A stretch of 64,000 nucleotides of DNA from Hyperoodon ampullatus (Eukaryota; Chordata; Mammalia; Artiodactyla; Ziphiidae): the NCBI GenBank assembly GCA_949752795.1, contig OX457056.1, positions 204,663,654 to 204,727,653 of the forward strand. Reading direction: 5' to 3'. A program made the translations under genes and the position numbers. The notes under the pieces were generated by a model. The model saw nothing but the letters and a program-made list of their open reading frames with translations, ran no database searches and was not told the DNA's origin. Positions 21,641 through 32,147 of the stretch are shown here, in pieces (position 1 is the stretch's first letter; every line of letters begins with the position of its first letter).

Positions 21641-22737
21641 TTTTATTTGATCAAGGGGCACTTAAATTGAACATCTGTTAATGAACCTTCTGAAAAACAT
21701 AGTTTGGGAAAAACAGCTCAAATGTTGGGCCTGTCAACCCCATGTAGGCTGCTGCCCTCAGGTCCACAGGCAAAGCTGAGATTCCTCAGCCCCAGCCCTT
21801 GCTAGACAGACATTCAGAAAGGTGGATGGGGTGATCCTGGGTTTGTCAGGAAGAGCTCAGCTGGAGAGGGGCTCTTGAGCTGGAGTTGGTGAATTGGCCT
21901 CAGAATTGGGGTGTCTTCTCTCATCTGATAGTAAACTCAGACCCTCACCATCTCTGTCATCTCTGGTCTCCATGCAGTGGGGAAGCAGCGACTCTGGTCT
22001 GGAGCCAGGCTCTGCATCCCTTCTCATTGGTTCTGAGTAAAGAGTGGTAGAAGCCCGTGTGTCGCTGCTGTCGTGAACACCATAGTTCGCATTAGCAGAT
22101 GGTGGAGGAGAGAGTCTAATTGAGAACCCCTGTAGCATATAAAACAAAAACCAGCCAAAGGAACCTGCAAGGTAAATGATATCATTATAAAGCAAGTAAA
22201 GGAAACAGCATCTGTCCCTGCATGGCAGAAACCAGAGCTGGGATGCTGGGGAGGTAGTGGCTTCCTGAGCTGAGCCCTGAGGGGAAGCATTTCTCACCCA
22301 GCAGCGGGGGAGCTGACAGCTCGTCACATCACCTGAAGAGAAGAACAGTTTGGCAGGGGTTGGGCCAGGGCTAGATTTTAAATGCTTCATGAGCATCCCG
22401 ACTTCCTTTTACTTGTTGTTGTTGTCAGACAGTCTTGACAGACTCTTGTGATCAAGTTTGCTGATCAATTAGAGTTGGAAAAGGCACGTTCCTTATCCTG
22501 CCTCCTGCCTTTGTGTGCCATGGGGCATATACCTGGCACTGCCTGGGATAAGCATATCGGGGTTGCCAGCTTCTCTGATGTGGGGACCTGAGGCTGCAGG
22601 AGGCACGTGCCATTTGCAGTCAGGACCAAGAATTTAAAGACTCCTTCCCTCCCATTGAGCGCCACTCAGCTCTCAGGCCAGTGAAAAAGGAGAAAAGGGA
22701 AGAGACAGCTGTTTCCTGCAGCCGCATTTCATGGGCG
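21641..22737. other. Single-copy sequence with a 179-codon minus-strand open frame
   Basis: The frame at 22396-21857 (-) is the longest in the window outside recognised repeats. It includes a hydrophobic stretch (about residues 65-95, 'LAGSFGWFLFYMLQ') and a polar C-terminus. There is a possible acceptor on the minus strand inside it ('TCATTTACCTTGCAG', near 22173-22187). No family was recognised and no neighbouring exon is evident, so it is reported as an unproven frame. Confidence 0.3.
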
Positions 22738-22985
22738 TTCTGTGGTTTTGTGAAAAGAGCACAAGTTTCTGGAATCAGACAGACCCGGGTTCCCATCCTG
22801 GCTCTGTCACTGACCAGCTAAGGCCAGGCCCCTCTCCTGTGACTTAGTCTCCTTGTCTGTAAAATGGTGCCGGGACGGGAGGTATACCGGCTTTGGCGGT
22901 GTTCAGAGGAGTTTGTAAGACACCGCGTTTCCTGTAGTGGGCCCGGGGCATAGCAGGTGTATAATAAACAGGAGCTCATAACCCC
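22738..22985 (+). mobile_element. MIR SINE
   Basis: Near full-length: 'GTGAAAAGAGCACAAGTTTC', 'CAGACAGACCCGGGTTCCCA', 'GACTTAGTCTCCTTGTCTGT', 'AAAATGGTGCCGGGACGG', with a weak 3' end. Confidence 0.85.
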
Positions 22986-23254
22986 GAAGTCCTGGACGCA
23001 CCCCCGTACATTCCCCCAGCAACAGTGTGTCCCTGGCCAGGAGGAAGGAGGAGGAGGGCTGGGAGGAGAGTGTTTGGGGAAAAAGACACTGTGGTGAGAC
23101 CTCCTGTACTGGAACACCACACTCAGAACCCTGGAATCCTAAAACTCCAGGCCCGGAAGTTTCCTCAAAGGTCTTTTATTCTACTGTCCACTCCATGCTG
23201 TAAGTGGTTTTTCAAAGTCCGTGCTGAATGGTCATCTGACCTTCCCTGGACCAT

Positions 23255-23468
23255 CTTCAAAATAGTGCAGTGGGTGAGAGCAGGGTCTCCGTCACTTCCT
23301 ATCCTCAACCTTGGGCTAGTTCCTTGCCCCCTCCCTGTCTTGGTTTCCTCATCTGTAAAACGGGAAGATGACAGTACTGACCCAGTGAGACTGTCGTGAG
23401 GACAAAGTGGTCTACATAAAGGGCCTAAAGTGGTCCTTGGCAAGAGAAGCCTCTCAATAAACACAACC
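23255..23468 (+). mobile_element. MIR SINE
   Basis: 'GTGCAGTGGGTGAGAGCAGG', 'CTTGGTTTCCTCATCTGTAA', 'GTGAGGACAAAGTGGTCTAC', ending 'CTCTCAATAAACAC'. Confidence 0.8.
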
Positions 23469-23949
23469 TTTGAAAACTTCCTTTACTGTTTATGACCTTT
23501 TCGGGGATGAGGATTTGCTATGGCCAGTGATACTCACACCCTCCCTGGCACCTCAAGGCAGCTTTTGGTCCAGGAAAGGAAGCTCTCCCTGTCTTCCTGA
23601 AATTTCCATTTCAGAGTCTGTTTATTATCCTCCTTCTCAGACTTGCAAAAAAATTTTTTTTCAGCTAGCTATCATCTCTTTTCTGGGTCTTTTCCTTGGT
23701 CACAATTAACACTTTTTTAGAGAATATTATTAAGTCAAACCAAATGAAATTGCTGTTTTGTACCTCAAGAGCTCCTGAATGTTGGAGATTTCACACAGTT
23801 ACACCGAACATTAAGTTACACAAACAGCACCATCTTTGGACGCGTGGAGCCACAACTGCCACAGTCACTTTGGGCACCTGATTCTGGGGCCCTGTCCTAG
23901 ATCTGAGGTGGCACCCAGGAATCTGTATTCCTAACAAGGTCTCCACTGA
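23469..23949. other. Single-copy sequence, no feature seen
   Basis: Nothing recognised. Confidence 0.45.
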
Positions 23950-24120
23950 CACAGTGGAAAAGATACTGGCCTGGGAAACAGGACACCGAGGTTTGAGGAG
24001 CTGTCCTGTGTCTGGCTGGCCACACAACCTTGGGCAAGTCACTTCATGTCTCTTGGTCTCAGCTCTCTTACCTCCATACAGGAGTTTCCAGAAGGTGATC
24101 TCTAAGGTCACTTCCAGCCC
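23950..24120 (+). mobile_element. MIR-family SINE (MIRb/MIR3-like)
   Basis: 'CAACCTTGGGCAAGTCACTT', 'CATGTCTCTTGGTCTCAGC' and 'GATCTCTAAGGTCACTTCCA' match the MIRb/MIR3 core and end. Confidence 0.75.
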
Positions 24121-24129
24121 TGAACTTCT

Positions 24130-24300
24130 CTGCTTTATGAAATATTTATTGGGTGCCCACTAGGATCTGAAGGTCACAAAAAATATAGTCCAAACCTGCA
24201 GGGAATTTACTCTAGTTGGGGAGATCTAATCCAGGGCCATGGGGCAGAGCAATATCATATGGAAGATGATGCAACATGGTGATGGAGGTGCTTTCATTCT
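24130..24300 (-). mobile_element. L2-like LINE 3'-end fragment
   Basis: 'GAAATATTTATTGGGTGCCC' and 'AATTTACTCTAGTTGGGGAG' follow antisense L2 order. Weak similarity. Confidence 0.45.
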
Positions 24301-24489
24301 GGAATGAAGGGTTAGCCATAAATGTAAATTACTGCTATAGAAGCTCAGAGGATGATAGGGCAGGTTCCTAAGGGAACGGGGGATTTTGGCAAGGGATTAG
24401 AGTTGAGAGAAGGAAGATCACCTTACCTTCATTTCTCTTTGGTATTCCCAGCACACTGGCTCCTAAAATTTCAGCAGCCTTAAGGTACT

Positions 24490-25480
24490 TCATTTGTTCA
24501 TTTACTCATTCATTCATCCATCTATCCATTTATCATGTCCACAGATATATATTGGGTGCTTATATTTTTTTTTTTTTTGCGGTAGGCGGGCCTCTCACTG
24601 CTGTGGCCTCTCCCGCTGCGGAGCACAGGCTCCGGACGCGCAGGCTCAGCGGCCATGGCTCACGGGCCCAGCCGCTCCGCGGCATGTGGGATCTTCCCGG
24701 ACCGGGGCACGAACCCGCGTCCCCTGCATCGGCAGGCGGACTCTCAACCACTGCGCCACCAGGGAAGCCCTGGGTGCTTACATTTAGTGAACAAGATAAA
24801 ATCAGTCCTGGCCCTTATGGAGCCTAACCATATAAAGGAAGGATCAGACAAGAAATGAACATACAACTCAAAACAGGAGATGTGGCGTGAATGAAGATAA
24901 TTAAAATAGGATGAAACAGTAGTGATTGGTTTCTTGGGTTGGGTATGGGGATCCGGAAAGGTCTCTCTGAGGACATGACATTTAAGCTGAGACCTGAAAG
25001 CCAAGAAGGAGCCAGCCAGGATCTTTCAGTGCACAGAGTGCTCTAGGTAGAGGGAACTGCCAATGCAAAGAATCCGACATGGGGATTAACCAGAACCAAA
25101 GAAAGGCAGGCGGTGTGGGAAGGGTGAGGTGAGAGATGGGTGGGAGATACAGATGTATCTGGTGAAGTAGTCAGGGTCAGACTGTAAAGGGTTTTGTAAA
25201 CCAGGATAAAGATTTTATGCTTGACTCTAAGTGCAACAGGGAACCATTTGAATGGCTTTAAGCAGAGGAACATAATTTGACTTATGTTTTTGAGAGATCT
25301 CTCCAGCTACAGAAGGAAGAATGATTGTACGGAGGCCAGAGTGAAACCAGGATGCCGGGTGAGGTTATAGCAGCAGTCCAGATGAGCGCTGGCGATTGTG
25401 TAGGCCAGAGCAATAGCTGGGGAGCAGGGTACGGGTGTTTAAATACTCAGGGCAGGGAGGGTAGGGTAGAGAGATGCCAG
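24490..25480 (-). mobile_element. L2 LINE, long 3' segment
   Basis: Antisense L2 in order: 'TCCTGGCCCTTATGGAGCC', 'GTCTCTCTGAGGACATGACA', 'TTTAAGCTGAGACCTGAAAG', 'AGAGGGAACTGCCAATGCAA', 'ACTGTAAAGGGTTTTGTAAA', 'GAACCATTTGAATGGCTTTA', 'GCAGCAGTCCAGATGAGCG'. A CHR-2 SINE splits it at 24568-24770. No open L2 frame remains. Confidence 0.85.
24568..24770 (-). mobile_element. CHR-2 SINE
   Basis: Poly(T), 'GCGGTAGGCGGGCCTCTCAC' to 'CACCAGGGAAGCCC'. TSD 'TGGGTGCTTATATTT' at 24553-24567, and 24771-24785 with one mismatch. It inserted into L2. Confidence 0.96.
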
Positions 25481-26389
25481 GAGGTAGGGGAGCTCTCAAT
25501 ATTTAAAGCAGTGCTTCTCAAACGTCTTCTTCCTGCCCTCATGGGGAATGTTGTGTACTTACGTCAAGAAAAGGATGTCAGTTCAGCACTGATTCTCGTC
25601 TGGGGTTCCCCTGGAAGGTGGAACAGCACATTGTTGCTGGGAGAATGTGGGGGACATGCCCTCCTCCACCAACAGGCACAGGATTTTGTGTCCTGATTAT
25701 TCTATAAATCCTGATTGTGAAGGAGGGTGGCTGCTCAAGTGATGGGCACCATTTATAAAGACAGCCTAGTGTGACGGACTGAGAGCTTGTTCTTGCTATT
25801 TGGACCCCCTAAGGACATTTTGATTCCATGTTTATAAATAAGATAATTTTGATTGGAATTTAAAAACCATTAATTTTTATCAAAATATGACTTTATGGAG
25901 CAAAATCTATTAAGTAAATTTAGCTTCTTGATCATCTTTTGCTATCTGATGGCATCTAAAAAAATTGTTTGGCTTTCATTTCCATTTTATTGATATTATG
26001 AGAAATTCTATTCCATATATATTATACAATAAATAAATACTTGATTTAGCATTCTGGTTTTTTTTTGGACCATTTCAAATTTTGGTTCTCACCATAACAA
26101 TTTTATTCTTTTCAGGTCCAGTTTTCTCAGGTTCATCTTTTGCAAATCTAAATTTTGTCAGGGAGATAAGATTCTTTAGTTGTATTTTAGTTATAATGAA
26201 ATTTATCATGTGCAGTTTTAGCTCCTGTCAGTCTTAGTTTCTGCTATGTTTTCTCCCAGTAATTGTCATTATAAACTGAGAAAAGTTGATAGTTGTATTT
26301 ATATTCTAGCTAGTCTACGAGGACCTTGTAGGCTACTGTCTTGGGTATATCAGAATTGTTCTTGTACATCGGCAGCCCAGGTGGGCCAT
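25481..26389. other. Single-copy, AT-rich sequence
   Basis: A hAT-like end ('CAGTGCTTCTCAAAC', about 25507) could start an unrecognised old DNA transposon. 25790-26230 is very AT-rich without a recognised feature. Confidence 0.4.
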
Positions 26390-26499
26390 GAGTATCTGGG
26401 CTCTGGAGACAGGCTGTCTGGTTTTGAGTTCTGGTTTCACCACCTTCAAGTTGGGTGGCCCTGGGCCTCAGTTTCTTCACCTAAAAATGAGAGTGATGG
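26390..26499 (+). mobile_element. MIR SINE fragment, interrupted by L1
   Basis: 'GGGCTCTGGAGACAGGCTGT', 'GGCCCTGGGCCTCAGTTTCT' and 'CACCTAAAAATGAGAGTGAT'. The L1 at 26500 landed in its A-rich 'AAAATGAGAGTGATGG', which became the TSD. Confidence 0.75.
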
Positions 26500-27213
26500 G
26501 TACTTCCCAGAAGTTCTGCTGCCAGTGTCTGAGTCCCTGAGGTGAGCCACAGCCACCCCCCATCTCTACAGGAGACCCTCCAGCACTAGCAGGTTGTTCC
26601 AGCTCTGGCCATTGGAAGCTCTTTCATGTTGGCTCCTGGGTCCAAGATCAGGAACTGGCTGTGCTAACAGCTCCTGCGGTGTCATTACTTCTAGGCCATC
26701 TCTGCCGACAAAGTGAGCCGTGTGGCTAACAGGGTCTTGGTGCTCTGGCCGGGTGTCAGGCCTGAGCCTCTGAGGTGGGAGAGCCAAGTTTAGGACATTG
26801 GACCACCAGAGACCTCCTGGCCCCATGTAGTATCAATCGGCAAGAGCTCTCCCAGAGATCTCCATCTCAACACTAAGGCCCAGCTCCACTAAATGACCAG
26901 CAAGCTCCAGTGCTGGACAGCCCATGCCAAACAACTAGCAAGACAGGAGCACAACCCCAACCATTAGAGAGGCAGCCTAAAATCATACTAAGTTTACAGA
27001 CACCCCAAAACACATCACCGGATGTGGTCCTGTGCACAAGAAAGACAAGATCCAGCCTCATCCACCAGAACACAGGCACCAGTCCCCTCCACCAGGGAGC
27101 CTACACAACCCACTGAACAAACCTTACCCACTGGGGGCAGATGCCAAAAACAACGGGAATTACTAACCTGCAGCCTGCAAAAAGGAGACCCCAAACACAG
27201 TAAGTTAAGCAAA
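26500..27213 (+). promoter_or_regulatory. L1 5' UTR (former internal promoter region)
   Basis: GC-richer, non-coding segment upstream of the ORF1 ATG, with 'GTGAGCCACAGCCACCCCCC' and 'CAGGAGACCCTCCAGCACTA' as in artiodactyl-type L1 5' UTRs. In intact L1s this region holds the RNA polymerase II internal promoter; present activity is unknown. Confidence 0.7.
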
Positions 27214-28425
27214 ATGAGAAGACAGAGAAATACGCAGCAGATGAAGGAGCAAGGTAAAAACCCACCAGAACAAACAAATAAAGATGAAATGGGCAGTCTA
27301 CCTGAAAAAGAATTCAGAGTAATGATAGTAAAGATGATCCAAAATCTTGGAAATAGAATAGAGAAAATATAAGAAACGTTTAACAAGGACCTAGAAGAAC
27401 TAAAGAGCAAACAATGATGAACAACAAAGTAAGTGAAATTAAAAATTCTCTAGAAGGAATCAATAGCAGAATAACTGAGGCAGAAGAACAGATAAGTGAC
27501 CTAGAAGATAAAAGACTGGAAATAACTAACATAGAGTGGAATAAAGATAAAAGAATGAAAAGAATTGAGGACAGTCTCAGAGACCTCTGGGACAACATTA
27601 AATGTACCAACATTTGAATTATAGGGGTCTCAGAAGAAGAAGAGAAAAAGAAAGGGACTGAGAAAATATTTGAAGAGATTATAGTTGAAAACTTCCCTAA
27701 TATGGGAAAGGAAATAGTCAGTCAAGTCCAGGAAGCACAGAGAGTCCCATACAGGATAAATCCAAGGAGAAACATGCCAAGACACATATTAATCAAACTA
27801 TCAAAAATTAAATACAAATAAAACATATTAAAAGCAGCAAGGGAGGGACTTCCCTGGTTGCGCAGTGGTTAAGAATCAGCCTGCCAATGCAGGGGACACG
27901 GGTTCGAGCCCTGGTCCAGGAAGATCCCACATGCCATGGAGCAACTAAGCCCGTGCCACACAACTACTGAGGCTGCACTCTAGAGCCTGTGAACCACAAC
28001 TACTGAGCCCATGCACCACAACTACTGAAGCCTGCGGGCCTAGACCCTGTGCTGCGCAACAAGAGAAGCCACTGTGATGAGAAGCTCATGCACAACAGGG
28101 AAGAGTAGCCTCTGCTGTCTGCAACTAGAGAAAGCCCACCAGCACAAAGACCCAACGCAGCCAAAAAATAAATAAATTTATTTTAAAAAATGCAGCAAGG
28201 GAAAAACAACAAATAACATACAAGGGAATCCCCATAAGGTTAACAGCTGATCTTTCAGCAGAAACTCTGCAAGCTAGAAGAGAGTGACAGGCCATATTTA
28301 AAATGATGAAAGGGAAAAACCTACAACCAAGATTACTCAACAAGGATCTCATTCAGATTTGACAGAGACATTAAAACCTTTACAGACAAGCAAAAGCTAA
28401 GAGAATTCAGCACTACCAAATAATA
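27214..28425 (+). pseudogene. L1 ORF1 pseudogene (RNA-binding chaperone remnant)
   Basis: In active L1s ORF1p is a trimeric RNA-binding protein that coats L1 RNA. The ATG at 27214 opens a 52-residue frame ('MRRQRNTQQMKEQ...') ending at TAA 27370-27372, where related copies have Gln. A frame change follows, and 27414-27614 gives a heptad-rich coiled-coil piece ('ITEAEEQISDLEDK'). Next comes the RRM-to-C-terminal-domain part up to 27845, where a CHR-1 SINE interrupts it. After the SINE the C-terminal domain resumes ('IPIRLTADLSAETLQARRE', about 28224-28285) and breaks off near 28420. It is therefore non-functional through a nonsense codon, a frameshift, the SINE and the 3' deletion. Confidence 0.85.
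27845..28191 (+). mobile_element. CHR-1-type SINE
   Basis: 'GGGACTTCCCTGGTTGCGCA', 'GGGTTCGAGCCCTGG', 'CCACAACTACTGA' repeats, 'CTGCAACTAGAGAAAGCCC' and an (AAATA)n tail. Perfect 11-bp TSD 'GCAGCAAGGGA' at 27834-27844 and 28192-28202. It interrupts L1 ORF1. Confidence 0.96.
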
Positions 28426-28580
28426 CACTACTAAATAACCAAGTGATCACTGAAGAAATCAAAGAGGAAATAAAAAAATACCTAGAAACAAAGGACAATG
28501 AAAACACGATGGCCCAAAACCTATGGGATGCAGCAAAAGCAGTTCTAAGAGGGAAGTTTATAGCAATAAAATCCTACCTC

Positions 28581-28769
28581 GGTTGAGAGTCCACCCGCCG
28601 ATGCAGGGGACATGGGTTCATGCCCCGGTCCGGGAGGATCCCACATGCGGCAGAGCAGCTGGGCCCGTGAGCCATGGCCGCTGAACATGTGCGTCCGGAG
28701 CCTGTGCTCCACAACGGGAGAGGCCACAACAGTGAGAGGCCCGCGTATCGCCAAAAAAAAAAACAAAAG
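28581..28769 (+). mobile_element. CHR-2 SINE, 5'-truncated
   Basis: Starts inside the tRNA-like part ('GGTTGAGAGTCCACCCGCCG'), so the first 20 or so bases and A-box are missing. Ends 'GCGTATCGCC' plus A-rich tail. TSD 'TCCTACCTC' at 28572-28580 and 28770-28778. Inserted in the L1 ORF2 linker. Confidence 0.93.
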
Positions 28770-29272
28770 TCCTACCTCAAGAAACAAGAAACATCTCAAA
28801 TAAACAAGCTAACCTTACACCTAAAGCAATTAGAGAAAGAAGAAAAAAAACCCCAAAGTTAGCAGAAGGAAAGAAATTATAAAGATCAGAGGAGAAATAA
28901 ATGAAAAAGAAATGAAGGAAACAATAGCAAAGATCAATAAAACTAAAAGCTGGTTCTTTGAGAAGATAACAAAATTGATAAACCATTAGCCAGACTCATC
29001 AAGAAAAAAAGGGAGAAGACTCAAATCAACAGAATTAGAAATGAAAAAGAGGAAGTAACAATCGACACTGCAGAAATACAAAGGATCATGAGAGATTACT
29101 ACAAGCAACTATATGCCAATAAAATGGACAACCTGGAAGAAATGGACAAATTCTTAGAAATGCACAACCTGCCAAGACTGAAGCAGGAAGAAATAGAAAA
29201 TATGAACAGACCAATCACAAGCACTGAAATTGAAACTGTGATTAAAAATCTTCCAACAGGAAAGCCCCAACA

Positions 29273-29474
29273 GGGCTTCCCTGGTGGCGCAGTGGTAAAG
29301 AGTCCGCCTGCTGATGCAGGGGATGCGGGTTCGTGCCCCGGTCTGGGAAGATCCCACATGCCATGGAGCAGCTGGGCCCGTGAGCCATGGCCGCTGAGCC
29401 TGCGCATCTGGAGCCTGTGCTCCACAACAGGAACACTCACAACAGTGAGAGGCCTGCGTACCGCAAAAAAAAAA
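29273..29474 (+). mobile_element. CHR-2 SINE inserted in frame in L1 ORF2
   Basis: 'GGGCTTCCCTGGTGGCGCAG' to 'GCGTACCGC' plus A15. TSD core 'AAAAATCTTCCAACA' at 29244-29258 and 29475-29489; the left copy is followed by an imperfect 'GAAAGCCCCAACA' echoing the right flank. The net insertion of 231 bp is a multiple of three and adds no stop, so the ORF2 frame 29088-29693 reads straight through. Confidence 0.95.
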
Positions 29475-31425
29475 AAAAATCTTCCAACAAACAAAAGCCC
29501 AGCACCAAATGGCTTCACAGGCAAATTCTATCAAACATTTAGAGAAAAGCTAACACCTACACTTCTCAAACTTTTCCAAGATATAGCAGAGGGAGGAACA
29601 CTCCCAAACTCATTCTACGAGGCCACCATCACCCTGATACCAAAACCAGACAAAGGTGTCACACACAAAAAGAAAATTACAGGCCAATATCACTGATGAA
29701 CATACATGCAAAAATCCTCAACAAAATACTAGCAAACAGAATCCAGCAGCACATTAAAAGGATCATACACCATGTTCAAGTGGGGTTTATCCCAGGAATG
29801 CAAGGATTCTTCAATATATGCAAATCAATCAATGTGATATACCATAGTAACACAGTGAAGGAGAAAAACCATATGATCATCTCAGTAGATGCAGAAAAAG
29901 CTTTTGACAAAATTCAACACCCATTTATGATTAAAAAAACCCTCCAGGAAGTAGGCATAGAGGGAACCTACCTCAACATAATAAAGGCCAAATATGACAC
30001 ATCCACAGCCAACATCATCCTCAATGGTGAAAAATTGAAACCATTTCCACTAAGATCAGGAACAAGACAAGATTGCCCACTCTCACCACTCTTATTCAAC
30101 ATAGTTTTGGAAGTTTTAGCCACAGCAGTCAGAGAAGAAAAGGAAATAAAAGGAATCCAAATCGGAAAAGAAGAAGTAAAGCTGTCACTGTTTGCAGATG
30201 ACATGATACTATACATAGAGAATCCTAAAGATGCTACCAGAAAACTACTAGGACAAATCGATGAATTTGGTAAAGTAGCAGGATACAAAATTAATGCACA
30301 AAATCTCTTGCATTCCTATACAATAATGATGAAAAATCTGAAAAAGAAATTAAGGAAACACTCCCATTTACCATTGCAACAAAAAGAATAAAATACCTAG
30401 GAATAAACCTACCTAAGGAGACAAAAGACTTGTATGCAGAAAACTATAAGACACTGATGAAAGAAATTAAAGATGATACAAACAGATGAAGAAATATACC
30501 ATGTTCTTGGATTGGAAGAATCAACATTGTGAAAATGACTATACTACCCGAAGCAATCTACAGATTCAATGCAATCCCTATAAAACTACCAATGGCATTT
30601 TTCACAGAACTAGAACAAAAAATTTCACAATTTGTATGGAAACACAAAAGACCCCGAATAGCCAAAGCAATCTTGAGAAAGAAAAACAGAGCTGGAGGAA
30701 TCAGGTTCCATGACTTCAAACTATACTACAAAGCTCCAGTAATCAAGACAGTATGGTACTGGCACAAAAACAGAAATATAGATCAATGGAACAGGATAGA
30801 AAGCCCAGAGATAAACCCACGCACCTATGGTCACCTTATCTTTGATAAAGGAGGCAAGAATATACAATGGAGAAAAGAGAGTGTCTCCAATAAGTGGTCC
30901 TGGGAAAACTGGACAGCTACATGTAAAACAATGAAATTAGAGCATTTCCTAACACCATACACAAAAATAAACTCAAAATGGATTAGAGACCTAAATGTAA
31001 AACCAGGCACTATAAAACTCTTAGAGGAAAATATAGAAAGAACATTCTTTAACATAAATCACAGCAAGATCTTTTTTGATCCACCTCCTAGAGTAATGGA
31101 AATAAAAACAAAAATAAACAAATGGGACCTAATGGAACCTAAAAGCTATTGCACAGCAAAGGAAACCATAAACAAGACGAAAAGACAACCCTCAGAATGG
31201 GAGAAAATATTTGCAAAAGAAGGAACTAACAAAGGATTAATCTCCAGAATATACAAGCAGCTCATGCAGCTCAATATCAAAAAAACAAACAACCTAATCC
31301 AAAAATGGGCAGAAGACCTAAAGAAACATTTCTCCAAAGAAGATATACAAATTGCCAACAAACACATGGAAGGATGCTCAACATCACTAATCATCAGAGA
31401 AATGCAAATCAAAACTACAGTGAGG

Positions 31426-31615
31426 GGCTTCCCTGGTTGCACAGCGGTTGAGAGTCCGCCTGCCGATGCAGGGGACACAGGTTCGTGCCCCGGTCCGGGA
31501 AGATTCCACATGCCACGGAGCGGCTGGGCCCATGAGCCATGGCCGCTGGGCCTGCGCTTCCGGAGCCTGTGCTCCACAGCAGGAGAGGCACAACAGTGAG
31601 AGGCCCGCGTACCGC

Positions 31616-31643
<28 letters not shown>
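31426..31643 (+). mobile_element. CHR-2 SINE with long pure A-tail
   Basis: 'GGCTTCCCTGGTTGCACAGC' to 'GCGTACCGCC' followed by about 31 uninterrupted A. Perfect 15-bp TSD 'AAAACTACAGTGAGG' at 31411-31425 and 31644-31658. The perfect TSD and the long pure tail point to a recent insertion. The target fits the L1 endonuclease preference TTTT/A. Confidence 0.97.
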
Positions 31644-31649
<6 letters not shown>

Positions 31650-32147
31650 ACAGTGAGGTATCACCTCACACCAGTCAGAATGGCCATCATCAAAAAATCT
31701 ACAAACAATAAATGCTGGAGAGGGTGTGGCGAAAAGGGAACCCTCCTGCACTGTTGGTGGGAATATAAATTGATACAGCCACTATGGAGAACTGTATGGA
31801 GGTTCCTTAAAAAACTAAGAATTCAACTACCAGATGACCCAGCAATCCCACTATTGGGCATATACCCTGAAAAAACCATAATTAAAAATGAGTCAAGTAC
31901 CACAGTGTTCATTGAAGCACTCTTCACAGTAGCCAGGACATGGAAGCAACCTCAGTGTCCATCGACAGATGAATGGATAAAGATGATGTGGCACATATAT
32001 ATAATGGAATACTACTTAGCCATAAAAATAAATGAAATTGAGTTATTTGTAGTGAGGTGGATGGACCTAGAGTGTGTCATACAGAGTGAAGTAACTCAGA
32101 AAGAGAAAAGCAAATACCCTATGCTAACACATATATATGGAATCTAA

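Larger units (their letters stand above)
28426..32147 (+). pseudogene. L1 ORF2 pseudogene lacking endonuclease (reverse transcriptase remnant)
   Basis: ORF2p of active L1s carries endonuclease, reverse transcriptase (RT) and Cys-rich domains. Here the N-terminal endonuclease is absent: sequence starts in the linker before the RT ('NNQVITEEIKEEIKKYLET', about 28436). The RT core at 29696-30391 keeps '[18 protein letters not shown]', '[13 protein letters not shown]' and the catalytic 'LFADDMILY' (FADD at 30191-30202). A frameshift near 30308 breaks it. A second long frame, 30529-31425, holds the thumb and downstream region. The C-terminal part resumes after a SINE (31659-32147) with '[14 protein letters not shown]'. 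Three CHR-2 SINEs interrupt it. Not functional. Confidence 0.9.

Noticed and set aside
29968..30288. 106-codon minus-strand frame, with a near-identical one at 44281-43961
   Set aside because: It is the antisense shadow of the L1 reverse transcriptase, which is why it appears twice.
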